Below are positions 47,002 to 56,500 of a DNA stretch of 64,000 nucleotides, one piece after another (the stretch's first letter is position 1; each line of letters starts with the position of its first letter). The stretch is from Granulicella aggregans (lineage in GTDB: Bacteria; Acidobacteriota; Terriglobia; Terriglobales; Acidobacteriaceae), in the NCBI RefSeq assembly GCF_014203275.1, contig NZ_JACHIP010000006.1:248001-312000 (forward strand), read 5' to 3'. Position numbers and translations under genes: made by a program. The notes under the pieces were generated by a model. It had not been told where the DNA came from. It made no database searches and was given only the letters and a program-made list of their open reading frames with translations.

Positions 47002-47063
47002 GTAACGAGCCTCGTGAAAATGTTCCGTTACTTTTTAATCCGCACAGCGAACATTTTCGTTAT
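47002..47063. promoter_or_regulatory. Nested inverted repeats upstream of the bufferin-like operon (operator candidate)
   Basis: GAAAATGTTC (47016-47025) and GAACATTTTC (47049-47058) form a perfect 10-base inverted repeat, centres 33 bases apart, about three helical turns. GTAACG (47002-47007) and CGTTAC (47026-47031) form a second, nested repeat, and CGTTAT again follows the right arm. It lies 90 bases before the precursor start. Confidence 0.55.
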
Positions 47064-47148
47064 CTTGGTACCTGCAATTTAGCGAGTCGTTTCCGATCAA
47101 CGTCCTGCGTACGATGTGCGCGGCCCAACCATAGAAAGGTTCACGTAC

Positions 47149-47430
47149 ATGAAGAACTCCACAAAGTCTCTCGCTCTGGCCGCCGCATTCGCTGGCCTCG
47201 TTGGTGGTACCGCTGTCCGTGCCCAGGTTCAGCCGACACAGCAGGCGACCTCCTCAGTACATGCCGGCGTTATGGTCGCATCGGCTGCAACCGAGCCAGC
47301 AAAGCACGCCTGTAAGGGCAAGAACGATTGCAAGGGCCAGGGCGGCGGCGATGCCAAGCACGCTGGCAAGAACAGCTGCAAGGGCAAGGGTGCTTGCGCC
47401 ACCGATGGTTCCAAGCCGTCGTTCGTCTAG
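47149..47430 (+). CDS. Bufferin-like RiPP precursor with two C-K-G repeats
   Basis: 93 residues. ATG 47149 has GAAAGG nine bases upstream. Residues 1-25 are a Sec signal (SLALAAAFAGLVGGTAVRA). The C-terminal core has four cysteines at 55, 61, 77 and 83, in two similar units: HACKGKNDCKGQGG and KNSCKGKGACATDG. Small exported Cys-rich proteins upstream of DUF692 and DUF2063 genes are bufferin/HvfA-type precursors whose Cys are oxidatively modified and bind copper or other soft metals. The usual EGKCG motif is absent; CKGxxxC replaces it, so this is a variant class. Modification is inferred. Confidence 0.82.
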   Translation: MKNSTKSLALAAAFAGLVGGTAVRAQVQPTQQATSSVHAGVMVASAATEPAKHACKGKNDCKGQGGGDAKHAGKNSCKGKGACATDGSKPSFV

Positions 47431-47444
47431 TCTTACCGTAACCC

Positions 47445-47472
47445 TGGGGCCTGAAGCCGCTTTCAGGCCCCA
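47445..47472 (+). terminator. Hairpin between precursor and maturase genes (attenuator candidate)
   Basis: TGGGGCCTGAA (47445-47455), loop GCCGCT, TTCAGGCCCCA (47462-47472): an 11-bp perfect stem with no T run after it. Its place suggests partial termination or mRNA 3'-end protection that gives more precursor than enzyme. Confidence 0.6.
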
Positions 47473-47505
47473 TCACTACTTAACACCGCTTTAGACAGAG
47501 GAACG

Positions 47506-48387
47506 ATGCCGGCCAATCGCTTTAATGGATTCACGGACTACGGCGTGGGTATCGGGCTGCGCGTCCCGCACTACGAACACATCTTTGCCGAAAAGCCAGT
47601 GGTGGACTGGTTCGAGATCATCTCGGAAAACTACATGGTCGACGGCGGCCGGGCGCTGAAGGTGCTCGACCAGATTCTTGACCAGTACCGAGTGGTGCAG
47701 CACGGCGTCTCGATGTACTTTGGTTCCGCTCAGCCGCTGAATCGCGAGCACCTGAAGCGACTGAAGACTCTGACGAAGCGCACCAAAACTCCGTGGCTCT
47801 CCGACCATCTCTGCTGGGGTAGCGTGGACGGCCGCTACACGCACGATCTACTTCCCCTTCCTTACACGTGGGAGGCTGTCGAGACGACCGCACTACGGAT
47901 CCGCGAGGTGCAGGACTTCCTCGAAATTCCGGTCGCGGTAGAAAACGTCAGCAGCTACGCCGAGTTTCACGAGTCGGAGATGACGGAGTGGGAGTTTCTG
48001 AATGAGGTTGTTCATCGCGCTGACTGCGGCATCCTGCTCGACGTGAATAATATCTACGTCTCCTCGCAAAACCACAGCTTCGATCCGATGGTTTATGTCA
48101 ACGCCGTCCCCGCCGAGCGCGTGGCCCAGATACACGTTGCGGGTCACTCCAAGTTTGAGAAGTACACGCTCGATACGCACGATCATCCCGTGCTCGACCC
48201 GGTGTGGAAGATGTATGCGCGCGCGATTGAGCGGGTTGGACCGACGGCGACGCTGCTGGAGTGGGACGACAGTATTCCTTCGTTCGACGAGGTCCACAAT
48301 GAGGCGCTCAAAGCGAACCGGTATCTCGTTGGTGCCGAAGCGTCCGTTGCGATTGCATCGCAGGAGCTCGAAGAGGTTCACGCATGA
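47506..48387 (+). CDS. DUF692 multinuclear non-haem iron oxidase (BufB/MbnB-type maturase)
   Basis: 293 residues, a TIM-barrel iron enzyme (MNIO) that rewrites Cys residues of a precursor peptide. Conserved ligand segments are visible: GLRVPHY, QHGVSMYFG, SDHLCWG, AVENVSSY, LLDVNNIYVSSQNHSFD, HVAGHS, DTHDHPV and EWDDSIPSF, supplying His, Asp and Glu ligands for two or three irons. AGAGGAACG precedes ATG 47506. The stop overlaps the start of the DUF2063 gene (ATGA), so the two are made together. Assignment to the bufferin branch rests on that partner and the precursor. Confidence 0.93.
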   Translation: MPANRFNGFTDYGVGIGLRVPHYEHIFAEKPVVDWFEIISENYMVDGGRALKVLDQILDQYRVVQHGVSMYFGSAQPLNREHLKRLKTLTKRTKTPWLSDHLCWGSVDGRYTHDLLPLPYTWEAVETTALRIREVQDFLEIPVAVENVSSYAEFHESEMTEWEFLNEVVHRADCGILLDVNNIYVSSQNHSFDPMVYVNAVPAERVAQIHVAGHSKFEKYTLDTHDHPVLDPVWKMYARAIERVGPTATLLEWDDSIPSFDEVHNEALKANRYLVGAEASVAIASQELEEVHA

Positions 48388-49280
48388 CGCTGCTGGAGCT
48401 GCAACGACGCATGTCCGACGATGTCCGTCGACCGCTCACGCCGGAGATGGCGATGCAGACAGAAGCAGCCGATGGCGCGTCGGTACATACGCTCGCAGAG
48501 ACCTACATCAAGCCCAATGACCGGCTGACCTCGTTCGATCGGCTCGAGATCTACAACCGGCAGTACTGGTTCCGGGTGATCACGGCGGTGTCGGAAGATT
48601 ACCCGGCGTTGAATGCGCTGCTCCGCGAGAAGAAGTTCGATGCGTTGGTGCTGGCCTATCTCAAGGAGCACGCTTCGACGTCGTGGACGCTGCGTGATCT
48701 CGGTGCGAAGCTGCCGCAATGGCTGGAGGCTCATCCGGAGTTCGGTCCGAAGAAGCACAAGTTGATGGTCGATGTGGCCCGCCTCGAGTGGGCGTATATC
48801 GAGTCTTATGATGGCACGGCGCTTCCTCCGCTTGCAGAGGAGGACTTTCGTTATCTCGCGGAGGACTCGACGCTGACGCTTCAGCCTCATCTGCAATTGC
48901 TTGCCCTGCGCTATCCCGTGGATGAACTCGTGCTGGCGGTCCACAAGGCGACGCCGGAGACCGACATCGTAAGCAACGCCGTATCCGAGCGTAAGAAGAC
49001 GAGTGGCATGGCGCTGCCGGAGATGTTGCGCGCGAAGGTCTTCCTCGCTGTGCATCGGTACGACAGCTCCGTGTACTATCGCCGGATCGAGCCCGAGGCG
49101 TTCGCTCTGCTGGCGGCATTGAAGGCTCAGCAGACTTTGGGTGAAGCTATTGAGAACACGTTCTCGGGCAGCCGCCTCTCCCCCGAAGAGCAGGCGCAGA
49201 AGATTCAGGCGTGCTTCGCACACGCAGCAGAGCTTGGCTGGTTCTGTCGCGAGCAGACTGGTCCAGCCAGCATTCAATAG
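48384..49280 (+). CDS. DUF2063 partner protein (BufC/HvfC-type)
   Basis: 298 residues. The N-terminal LLELQRRMSDDVRRPL and the ETYIKPNDRLTSFDRLEIYNRQYWFRV segment are the DUF2063 hallmark; a helical C-terminal region follows. In characterised MNIO systems the partner binds the precursor and delivers it to the iron oxidase. It overlaps the oxidase gene by four bases and is followed four bases later by the DUF255 gene. No cysteine motif of its own. Confidence 0.9.
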   Translation: MTLLELQRRMSDDVRRPLTPEMAMQTEAADGASVHTLAETYIKPNDRLTSFDRLEIYNRQYWFRVITAVSEDYPALNALLREKKFDALVLAYLKEHASTSWTLRDLGAKLPQWLEAHPEFGPKKHKLMVDVARLEWAYIESYDGTALPPLAEEDFRYLAEDSTLTLQPHLQLLALRYPVDELVLAVHKATPETDIVSNAVSERKKTSGMALPEMLRAKVFLAVHRYDSSVYYRRIEPEAFALLAALKAQQTLGEAIENTFSGSRLSPEEQAQKIQACFAHAAELGWFCREQTGPASIQ

Positions 49281-49283
49281 CCG

Positions 49284-51056
49284 ATGAAAACTTCTCTCTC
49301 CATGGCGCGTACCGCGATCTGGGCTGTCGCTCTCTTCGCTGCGCCGCTGGCGCAGGGACAGGCGCCTAAGCCGATCGAATGGCATCCGTGGTCGGACGAA
49401 GTGTTTGCGCAAGCCGCTCGCGAGCACAAGTATGTGCTGCTCGATCTTGAAGCCGTGTGGTGTCACTGGTGCCATGTGATGGACCAGACAACCTATCGAG
49501 ACGCAGCCGTTCGTAAGCTGATGGGCAAGAGCTATATCGCGGTGAAGGTCGATCAGGACTCGCGGCCGGACATCTCCAACCGGTACGAAGACTTCGGATG
49601 GCCAGCCACGGTCATCTTCAATCCGAACGGAGGCGAGATCGTGAAGCGGCAGGGCTACTTGCCTCCCATACAGATGGCGTCCATCCTGCAAGCGGTCATC
49701 GACGACCCAACGCCAGGACCCTCTGTTGAAGCCGAGAAGACGATCACCTACGCGACGAATCCGTACTTCCCGGCGGCTCTTGTCTCGAAGGTCAACCAGG
49801 AGTTTGCGAAGCAGTATGACGTTGAGGGCAAGGGCTGGGCCTTCGGGCATAAGTATCTCGACGCGGATTCGGTGGAGTACGCTAACATCCTTGCGCGCAA
49901 CGGAGACAAGCTCGAGGCGCAGCGGGTTCGCGACACGCTGGTCGCGGCGAAGAAGCTGCTCGACCCGGTGTGGGGCGGAGCTTATCAGTACTCGACTGGT
50001 GGAAATTGGGATGAGCCGCACTACGAGAAGCTGCTCTACATCCAGGCACAGACCATGCGCGCCTACGCGCAATCGTATGCGCAGTGGCACTCGCAGGAGT
50101 ATCTTGACGCGGCGCAGAACGTACATCGCTATGTACATACATTCTTGACCAGCCCCGAAGGTGCTTTCTATGTCAGCCAGGATGCTGACCTGGTCGAAGG
50201 CAAGCATGGCGGAACGTACTTCGCTCTTAGTGATGCGAAGCGCCGAGCGCTCGGCATACCGCGCGTGGACAAGAATTTATATGCGCGAGAGAACGGCTGG
50301 ATGATCCGCTCACTCTGCGCTCTGTACGCTGCGACCGGAGATTCGAGTGTGTTGCAGGAGGCGGAGAAATCCGCTCATTGGGCGATCGATCACCGCTCGC
50401 TTCCAGGGGGTGGTTTTCGGCATGGAGAGCACGATGCGGCGGGGCCGTTTCTGGGCGACTCGCTTGCGATGGGGCAGGCCCTTCTCGCGCTCTACGAGGC
50501 GACCGCCGATCGCGATTGGTTGAAGCGTGCCGAGGGTGCGCGACGTTTCATCTCCGCGAACTTCGCGCTTGCATCAAGCCCAGGCTTTGGGACATCGAAG
50601 ACATCGACAGACCATGCCTACCAGCCGCATCCGGAGCGCGACGAGAATGTGGCCGTCGCGAGGTTCGCGAACCTTCTCTATCAGTACACCGGCGACGCGG
50701 GGGACCCGGACACGTCGAAGCGAGCGATGCGCTATCTTGCAACGCCGGAGGTAGCGGTGGGGTGGCTCTCGGCGCCTGTGCTTCTTGCGGAGAGCCAGTT
50801 CACCCAGCCTGCGGTCCATATCACGGTCGTTGGGCCGAAGCAGGATGCATCGGCGAAGCTGCTCTTCGCTACTGCGTTGAAGTCGGGGCCACTTTATAAG
50901 CGGCTGGAGTGGTGGGACCGATCCGAAGGCGCGCTGCCAAGAAACGATATCGAATATCCCGCGCTGCCGAAGCCGGCTGCGTTTCTCTGCACCGCCTCCG
51001 CATGCTCTTCGCCGATCACCGATCCCCAGGTTCTTCAGAAGAAGCTAGGCCTTTGA
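49284..51056 (+). CDS. Exported DUF255 thioredoxin-fold/(alpha/alpha)6-barrel protein
   Basis: 590 residues. A signal peptide (AIWAVALFAAPLAQGQA) is followed by a thioredoxin-like domain with WCHWCHVM (CxxC, about residue 61) and the cis-Pro region FGWPATVIFNPNG, then a long helical barrel as in YyaL/SSP411 proteins. Unlike typical cytoplasmic YyaL it carries a secretion signal. Only three bases separate it from the DUF2063 gene, so it belongs to the RiPP operon and could reduce, oxidise or otherwise process the exported Cys-rich peptide (inference). Confidence 0.85.
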   Translation: MKTSLSMARTAIWAVALFAAPLAQGQAPKPIEWHPWSDEVFAQAAREHKYVLLDLEAVWCHWCHVMDQTTYRDAAVRKLMGKSYIAVKVDQDSRPDISNRYEDFGWPATVIFNPNGGEIVKRQGYLPPIQMASILQAVIDDPTPGPSVEAEKTITYATNPYFPAALVSKVNQEFAKQYDVEGKGWAFGHKYLDADSVEYANILARNGDKLEAQRVRDTLVAAKKLLDPVWGGAYQYSTGGNWDEPHYEKLLYIQAQTMRAYAQSYAQWHSQEYLDAAQNVHRYVHTFLTSPEGAFYVSQDADLVEGKHGGTYFALSDAKRRALGIPRVDKNLYARENGWMIRSLCALYAATGDSSVLQEAEKSAHWAIDHRSLPGGGFRHGEHDAAGPFLGDSLAMGQALLALYEATADRDWLKRAEGARRFISANFALASSPGFGTSKTSTDHAYQPHPERDENVAVARFANLLYQYTGDAGDPDTSKRAMRYLATPEVAVGWLSAPVLLAESQFTQPAVHITVVGPKQDASAKLLFATALKSGPLYKRLEWWDRSEGALPRNDIEYPALPKPAAFLCTASACSSPITDPQVLQKKLGL

Positions 51057-51069
51057 TCCCGTCCTAAGA

Positions 51070-53400
51070 TCAGGACACCTTCCACTTTGTGGACAGCATG
51101 GCGAGCTTTTCGCTGAGGCTCACCTCAGGTGGAGGGATGGTCCGAGCAGCCTGTCTCGGAGGCGGGAAGTTCCGATTCTTCTGCGGCGAGACCGCGCCAG
51201 CCTTGGCCACCGCAGCGGTTGGCATAGTGACACGCGTGCCTCCCATCAGTGCCTTCATCGATAAAGCGATGCGCTTGGTCTTTACGTCGGCGCTGAGGAC
51301 TTTGACCTTTACAATTTGTCCCGCTTTGACGGCTTCGGATGGATCTTTGATGTATCGGTTGGAGAGCTCGCTGATGTGAACCAGGCCGTCCTGGTGAACT
51401 CCGATATCGACAAATGCGCCGAACTTCGTGACGTTGGTCACAACGCCTTCGAGGATCATCTCTGGCTGAACATCAGCAAATTCGCGAACCTGCTCATTGA
51501 AGCTCGGCGCGATGAACTGTTCGCGTGGATCGCGGCCGGGCTTGCGCAACTCTTCGAGAATGTCTTTGACGGTGAAAGTGCCGGCATCGATCTGGCGAGC
51601 GTCGACTTTGGTGAGGAGCGCCGGGTTGGCGACCAGCTCGCCGATAGGAGTGCCGAGCGAGCGGGCGATCTGCTCCACCACACGGTAAGACTCAGGGTGA
51701 ACGGCGGTGCCATCGAGAGGGTCTTCCCCGTTGCGGATACGCAGGAATCCAGCGGCCTGCTCGAAGGTCTTGGCCCCGATACCGGGAACTTTGTTGAGTT
51801 GCTTACGGGAGCGGAAACGTCCGTGCTCGTCGCGATAGGCAACGATGTTCAGGGCGACCCGTTCGGTCACTCCGGCAACGTAACGCAGCAGTGTCCAGGA
51901 AGAGGTATTGAGGTCGACGCCTACCCGGTTGACGCAGCTCTCGATGGCAGTCTCAAGCGATTGCTGAAGCTGACGCTGATCGACATCGTGCTGGTACTGG
52001 CCAACGCCGATCGACTTGGGATCGACCTTGACGAGCTCGGAGAGCGGGTCCTGTAGGCGGCGGGCGATGGAGATCGCCCCGCGCACGGTTAGATCGAGAT
52101 CCGGAAACTCCTGTCGCGCGATGTCAGATGCGGAGTAGATGCTGGCGCCGGACTCGCTGACTGTGACCGAGAAGATGTTGTCGAGGTGATTGTCGCGGAG
52201 CGTGTCGCGAACAAAGGAGTCTGTCTCGCGCGAGGCAGTGCCGTTGCCGATGGCGATGGCGCGGACGTTGTACTTCGCGAGCATGGCGACCAAGCGCTCA
52301 GCGGCTCCGGTGGCTGCGCTCTTTGAGCTGCTGAGGTAGAGAACATCGTGCGCGAGAAACTTACCCGTCTCATCGACTACAGCGACCTTGCATCCGGTGC
52401 GGAGGCCGGGATCGATGCCCAGGACGGAGATGGGGCCAGCAGGCGCGGCGAGCAGAAGATTCTGCAGGTTGTCGCGGAAGACCTGGATCGCGTCGGCGTC
52501 GGATCGCTTCTTTAGTTCGAGGCGGATCTCGCCCTGGACGGATGGGTTGAGGAGACGCTTCCAGCAATCGTCGATCGCAAGTTCAAGCTGTGGGGTCCAA
52601 TCGCCTTCAGTGCGCAGGATGCGAGAGCGAAGCTGCGCGGTGACACGAAGCGGATCGAGCTCGATGAGGAAGTAGAGGACCGACTCTTCCTCGCCGCGAC
52701 GAATGGCGAGCATTCGGTGCGAAGGGATGGTTTTCACCGGCTCGCTGTACTCGTAGTACATCTTGAACTTTTCCTGCTCGTCGACGCTGTCGAGGGCTCG
52801 GCGGCTCTGGATGATGCCTTCTTCAAACATCAGGTGCCGAGTCAGCTTACGCAAATCCGCGTCTTCGCTGATGCGCTCGGCGATGATATGGCGCGCTCCC
52901 TCGAGGGCGTCGGCGACGGTGGCCACTTCCTTCTCCGGGCTGACGAATGTCGCGGCTAAGTCATGCAGGGAGAGCTCTACAGGCTGCTGGTTCCAAAGGT
53001 AATCGGCCAACGGTTCAAGCCCTTTGTCGCGAGCGATCGTTGCCTTGGTGCGGCGCTTGGGGCGATAGGGGAGGTAGAGATCTTCCAACTCGGACCGATC
53101 AAAGGTGGCTTCGATTCTGGCCTTCAGTTCGTCGGTCAGTTTGCCTTGCTCCAAGATGGAAGCGAGGACGGTCGTGCGCCGGCTGAGAAGATCGCGGAGG
53201 TAGGCAAGCTTCTCTTCGATAGCGCGAATCTGTACCTCGTCGAGATTGCCCGTCACCTCTTTGCGGTAGCGCGCAATGAAAGGAACGGTGCCGCCTTCGT
53301 CAAGAAGAGCTATGACGGCGACGAGCGAGTGCATGGAGATATTGAGTGAGGTAGTAATTTGCAGCAGAGCTTCGGTGGGGAGTGTCTTCGCGTCAATCAT
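51070..53400 (-). CDS. tex: Tex-type transcription accessory protein with S1 RNA-binding domain
   Basis: About 776 residues. Order: Tex N-terminal helical domain (VPFIARYRKEVTGNLDEVQ), YqgF/RNase H-like domain (SVLGIDPGLRTGCKVAVVD), helix-hairpin-helix (KVPGIGAKTFEQAAGFLRI), and S1 domain (LEGVVTNVTKFGAFVDIGVHQDGLVHISEL), with a short basic tail. It binds nucleic acid and affects transcription in the cytoplasm. Start ATG 53400 (MIDAKTLPTEALL) chosen; upstream frame is non-homologous. Confidence 0.95.
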   Translation of the reverse strand: MIDAKTLPTEALLQITTSLNISMHSLVAVIALLDEGGTVPFIARYRKEVTGNLDEVQIRAIEEKLAYLRDLLSRRTTVLASILEQGKLTDELKARIEATFDRSELEDLYLPYRPKRRTKATIARDKGLEPLADYLWNQQPVELSLHDLAATFVSPEKEVATVADALEGARHIIAERISEDADLRKLTRHLMFEEGIIQSRRALDSVDEQEKFKMYYEYSEPVKTIPSHRMLAIRRGEEESVLYFLIELDPLRVTAQLRSRILRTEGDWTPQLELAIDDCWKRLLNPSVQGEIRLELKKRSDADAIQVFRDNLQNLLLAAPAGPISVLGIDPGLRTGCKVAVVDETGKFLAHDVLYLSSSKSAATGAAERLVAMLAKYNVRAIAIGNGTASRETDSFVRDTLRDNHLDNIFSVTVSESGASIYSASDIARQEFPDLDLTVRGAISIARRLQDPLSELVKVDPKSIGVGQYQHDVDQRQLQQSLETAIESCVNRVGVDLNTSSWTLLRYVAGVTERVALNIVAYRDEHGRFRSRKQLNKVPGIGAKTFEQAAGFLRIRNGEDPLDGTAVHPESYRVVEQIARSLGTPIGELVANPALLTKVDARQIDAGTFTVKDILEELRKPGRDPREQFIAPSFNEQVREFADVQPEMILEGVVTNVTKFGAFVDIGVHQDGLVHISELSNRYIKDPSEAVKAGQIVKVKVLSADVKTKRIALSMKALMGGTRVTMPTAAVAKAGAVSPQKNRNFPPPRQAARTIPPPEVSLSEKLAMLSTKWKVS

Positions 53401-53509
53401 TCTCTTCCATCGTATCGGGATCGCGTCTGGAAAACGCGGCAGTTCGAGACTGCGATCACCGTCGCATCGGGAAGGCCACGATTCGACGATGCGATGATGG
53501 AGGTTCCTG

Positions 53510-56500
53510 ATGATCTTTCGAAGGAAAACTCGACAGTCCGAGGTCGGCACTCAACATGAGCGGGCCTGCTTGTCTCGGTTTGGAGCTGCCTTAGCCGCTG
53601 CACTCACACTCTTTGCAATCGTTCAACCTGCCTCTTCTGGTGCCGAACTCCGAGACCTGCGGCACAAAGTCTTGACGACATGGACCACGGAGCAAGGCCT
53701 TCCGCAGGATTTTGTGACTGCGATCGCACAGACTCCGGATGGATTTCTCTGGGTGGGGACGAATGGCGGACTAGCTCGGTTCGATGGGTTGAAGTTTCGG
53801 ACGTTTTTGCAGGCTCCCGCGGCACTGCGGCATCGGATTACCAATCTTGGGGTTGATGCCAGAGGGACGCTTTGGATTGGTACCTCTACGGGACTGTTTA
53901 AGTATGAGAGTCATACTTTCAGCGCCGTTCCGCTTGAGAAAAAGGCCTCGGCTATAGAGCAGATCTTATGTCGAAGCGACGAACCATTTGCGTGGGTACG
54001 GACCAAGTCAGAGCTGTATCGAGCTGGAGTTACGGGTGATGAGTTCGTCAAGGTCCCGGTGCTCCTCGAAAAAGTCAGAAGCTTTACTGTGGATGACAAA
54101 GAGGAGCAGTGGCTCGCGGATGGCGAAGCTGTTACGCAGGTGCGAGAGGGACGTGTGGTGCAGGTATATCCGATGCCTGGCGTAAACCTCGTCTACTTTG
54201 GGCCGGATAAGCGGCTCTACGCAGCGGATGGACATCACCTTTTTGTCTACGCGAATGGCGGGTTCAGGAAGACGGAGAAAGAAGGGCCGGAGGAGCTGGT
54301 GACTGTGATGGTCGATCGCTCGGGGGCCATTTGGATGGCGAGCGGTGGCCTTGAAGGGATCAGCAGATTCGCGGCTGGGAAGCTCGAGATCCTCGGTGCG
54401 CGAGATGGCCTGGCGAGCAATGACGCCCGGGAGATCTTTGAAGACAAGAGCGGAGATATCTGGGTGGGAACGATCTCCGGATTGCAGCAACTTCATGATG
54501 GGACGTTTGTGAGCTACACCGAACGCGACGGACTGCCATCAGGTCATGTGCAGTACGACGCCATCTTTGAAGACAATGCGAAAGCGATTTGGGTAGGCAC
54601 GCTCGAGTCAGGCGTGGCGCAACTGACCGGGGATCGTTGGCAGAGTTACGGCATAGCGCAGGGAGTCAGGCGAGGACAGGTTCGCGGCCTGGCCGAGGAC
54701 GGGGCACACCCAGTGATCGCAATCTCCGACTACGGGCTCTATTGGTATCGAAGCGGGAGGTACCGGAAGATCGGCGGCGTGCCTGAAGGCTATATCTCTT
54801 CTCCGATAACGACAGCGGATGGAAGCCTCTGGTTCAGCGTGCTGCGCAAGGGCGTGTACCGACTGCGAGAGGGTGTGCTGACCTCGTTCGGCGCAGCCCA
54901 GGGACTCGGTGACACACAGGTGTGGGCGCTGGCTGAAGATGGCCGAGGCGCGCTGTGGGCAGGCGCAAGCAACGGAGCATACCGGTGGGACGGGAACCGA
55001 TGGAAGCAGGAATATGTGACCGCGAGTGCCGTAGATGGCATTGCCTTCTCGCATGACGGCGGGATCTATCTTGGGACATCGAATGGGTTGGTGTATCACA
55101 ACGATGCGAAGAGCTGGGTCCTGACGCAGGAAGATGGCTTGCCGGGGGACGCTGTGTTCTCGTTAGTGGAGGACGCGCGGGGAGACCTGTGGCTGGCGAC
55201 TGCACGAGGCGTGTGCCGGATATCTCGGGCGCAAGTGGATGCGATGCTGGCTGGAACGAAGCAGGTCGCGCCTGAGGTGTTTACGGAAGCAGATGGCCTG
55301 CGAAGCCGCGCGACGCTGCCCCTGGGACAAGTGACATCGCTTCGGGCGAAAGATGGCCGACTGTGGTTTGCCACCGCCGCTGGACCTGCGGTTGCAGAAC
55401 CCGGTACGACGGTGAGTGAGTTGCCTCGGGCGATGCTGGACGACGTTGCAGTCGATGAGGAACACTTCGGGGCCGGGCCTTTGGTCGTGAAGCCGGGGAG
55501 ACATCGGCTGACGTTTTCCTTTACCGCGCCGGTCTTCGTCGCACCGGAGCAGGTGCATTTTCGTTATCGATTGCTGGGATGGGAGAGCGACTGGGTCAAT
55601 GGCGGCGATGTGCGCGAGGCCTCCTACGTGGGCATTCCGCCGGGGCAGTATCACTTCGAGGTGCAGGCGCTGAGTCGCGATGGGCAAGCGGGCCCGGTCA
55701 CCTACACCGTCGGCGTGCGGCTGCAGCCATTCTTCTGGCAGACACGATGGTTTGTGCTTCTCATGATCGCGCTGCTCGTAGCTGTGGTGATTGAAGTGAC
55801 GAGGAGGAGAACGCTGCGAAGGGCGGAGAGTCTGAACCTGAGATTTCAGGAACGATCGGCGGAGCGTGAACGTTTGGCGTCGCACATCCACGACACGTTT
55901 ATCCAAGACCTGACGGGAACTGCGCTACAGCTTGAGTTATTGGGTCTGCAGTTGGAAGAAGACCCCGATGTGGCGCGGCGCTCGTTGAGTCATCTTGCGG
56001 CACGGATGCGGGAGATGATCGGGCGGAGTCGCGACATCGTTTCGAATCTGCACTCCATGGCAGGAACGCAGTACAGCCTGTTGGAGTTACTAAGCCATGT
56101 TGAGACAGAGTTTCGGTTGGGAGAGAGCCCGGCGTTCGTCCTGCAAAGCAAGGAAGAGCCGCGCGAGCTTCATCCATTTTTGCGTGATGAGGTTTACAGC
56201 ATCTGTCGGGAAGCGGTGGCGAACGCCTTTCGTCACGCGGGGGCGAGTGTGATTGAAGTCAAAATCGTCTATCAAGCAAATAAGCTGCTGGTGCAGATCC
56301 AGGACGACGGAGTCGGCATGAGCGACGAGATGCGAGTGAAGGGACGCCCGGGGCACTTCGGGTTGCCCGGGATGCAAGCCCATGCGCAGCGCATCGACGC
56401 GGTACTCGCGGTCGAAAGCAAGGTCGGCGTGGGAACGAAGATCACTCTCGAAACTGCGCTGCGCCCTCTTGAGGCACGGTGGTGGAGCTTACCTTGGCGG

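Noticed and set aside
48378-50207. Minus-strand frame of 609 codons across the DUF2063 and DUF255 genes
   Set aside because: Composition is that of an antisense shadow (Arg/Leu/His-rich); no domain recognised, and the plus strand has coupled genes with clear motifs.
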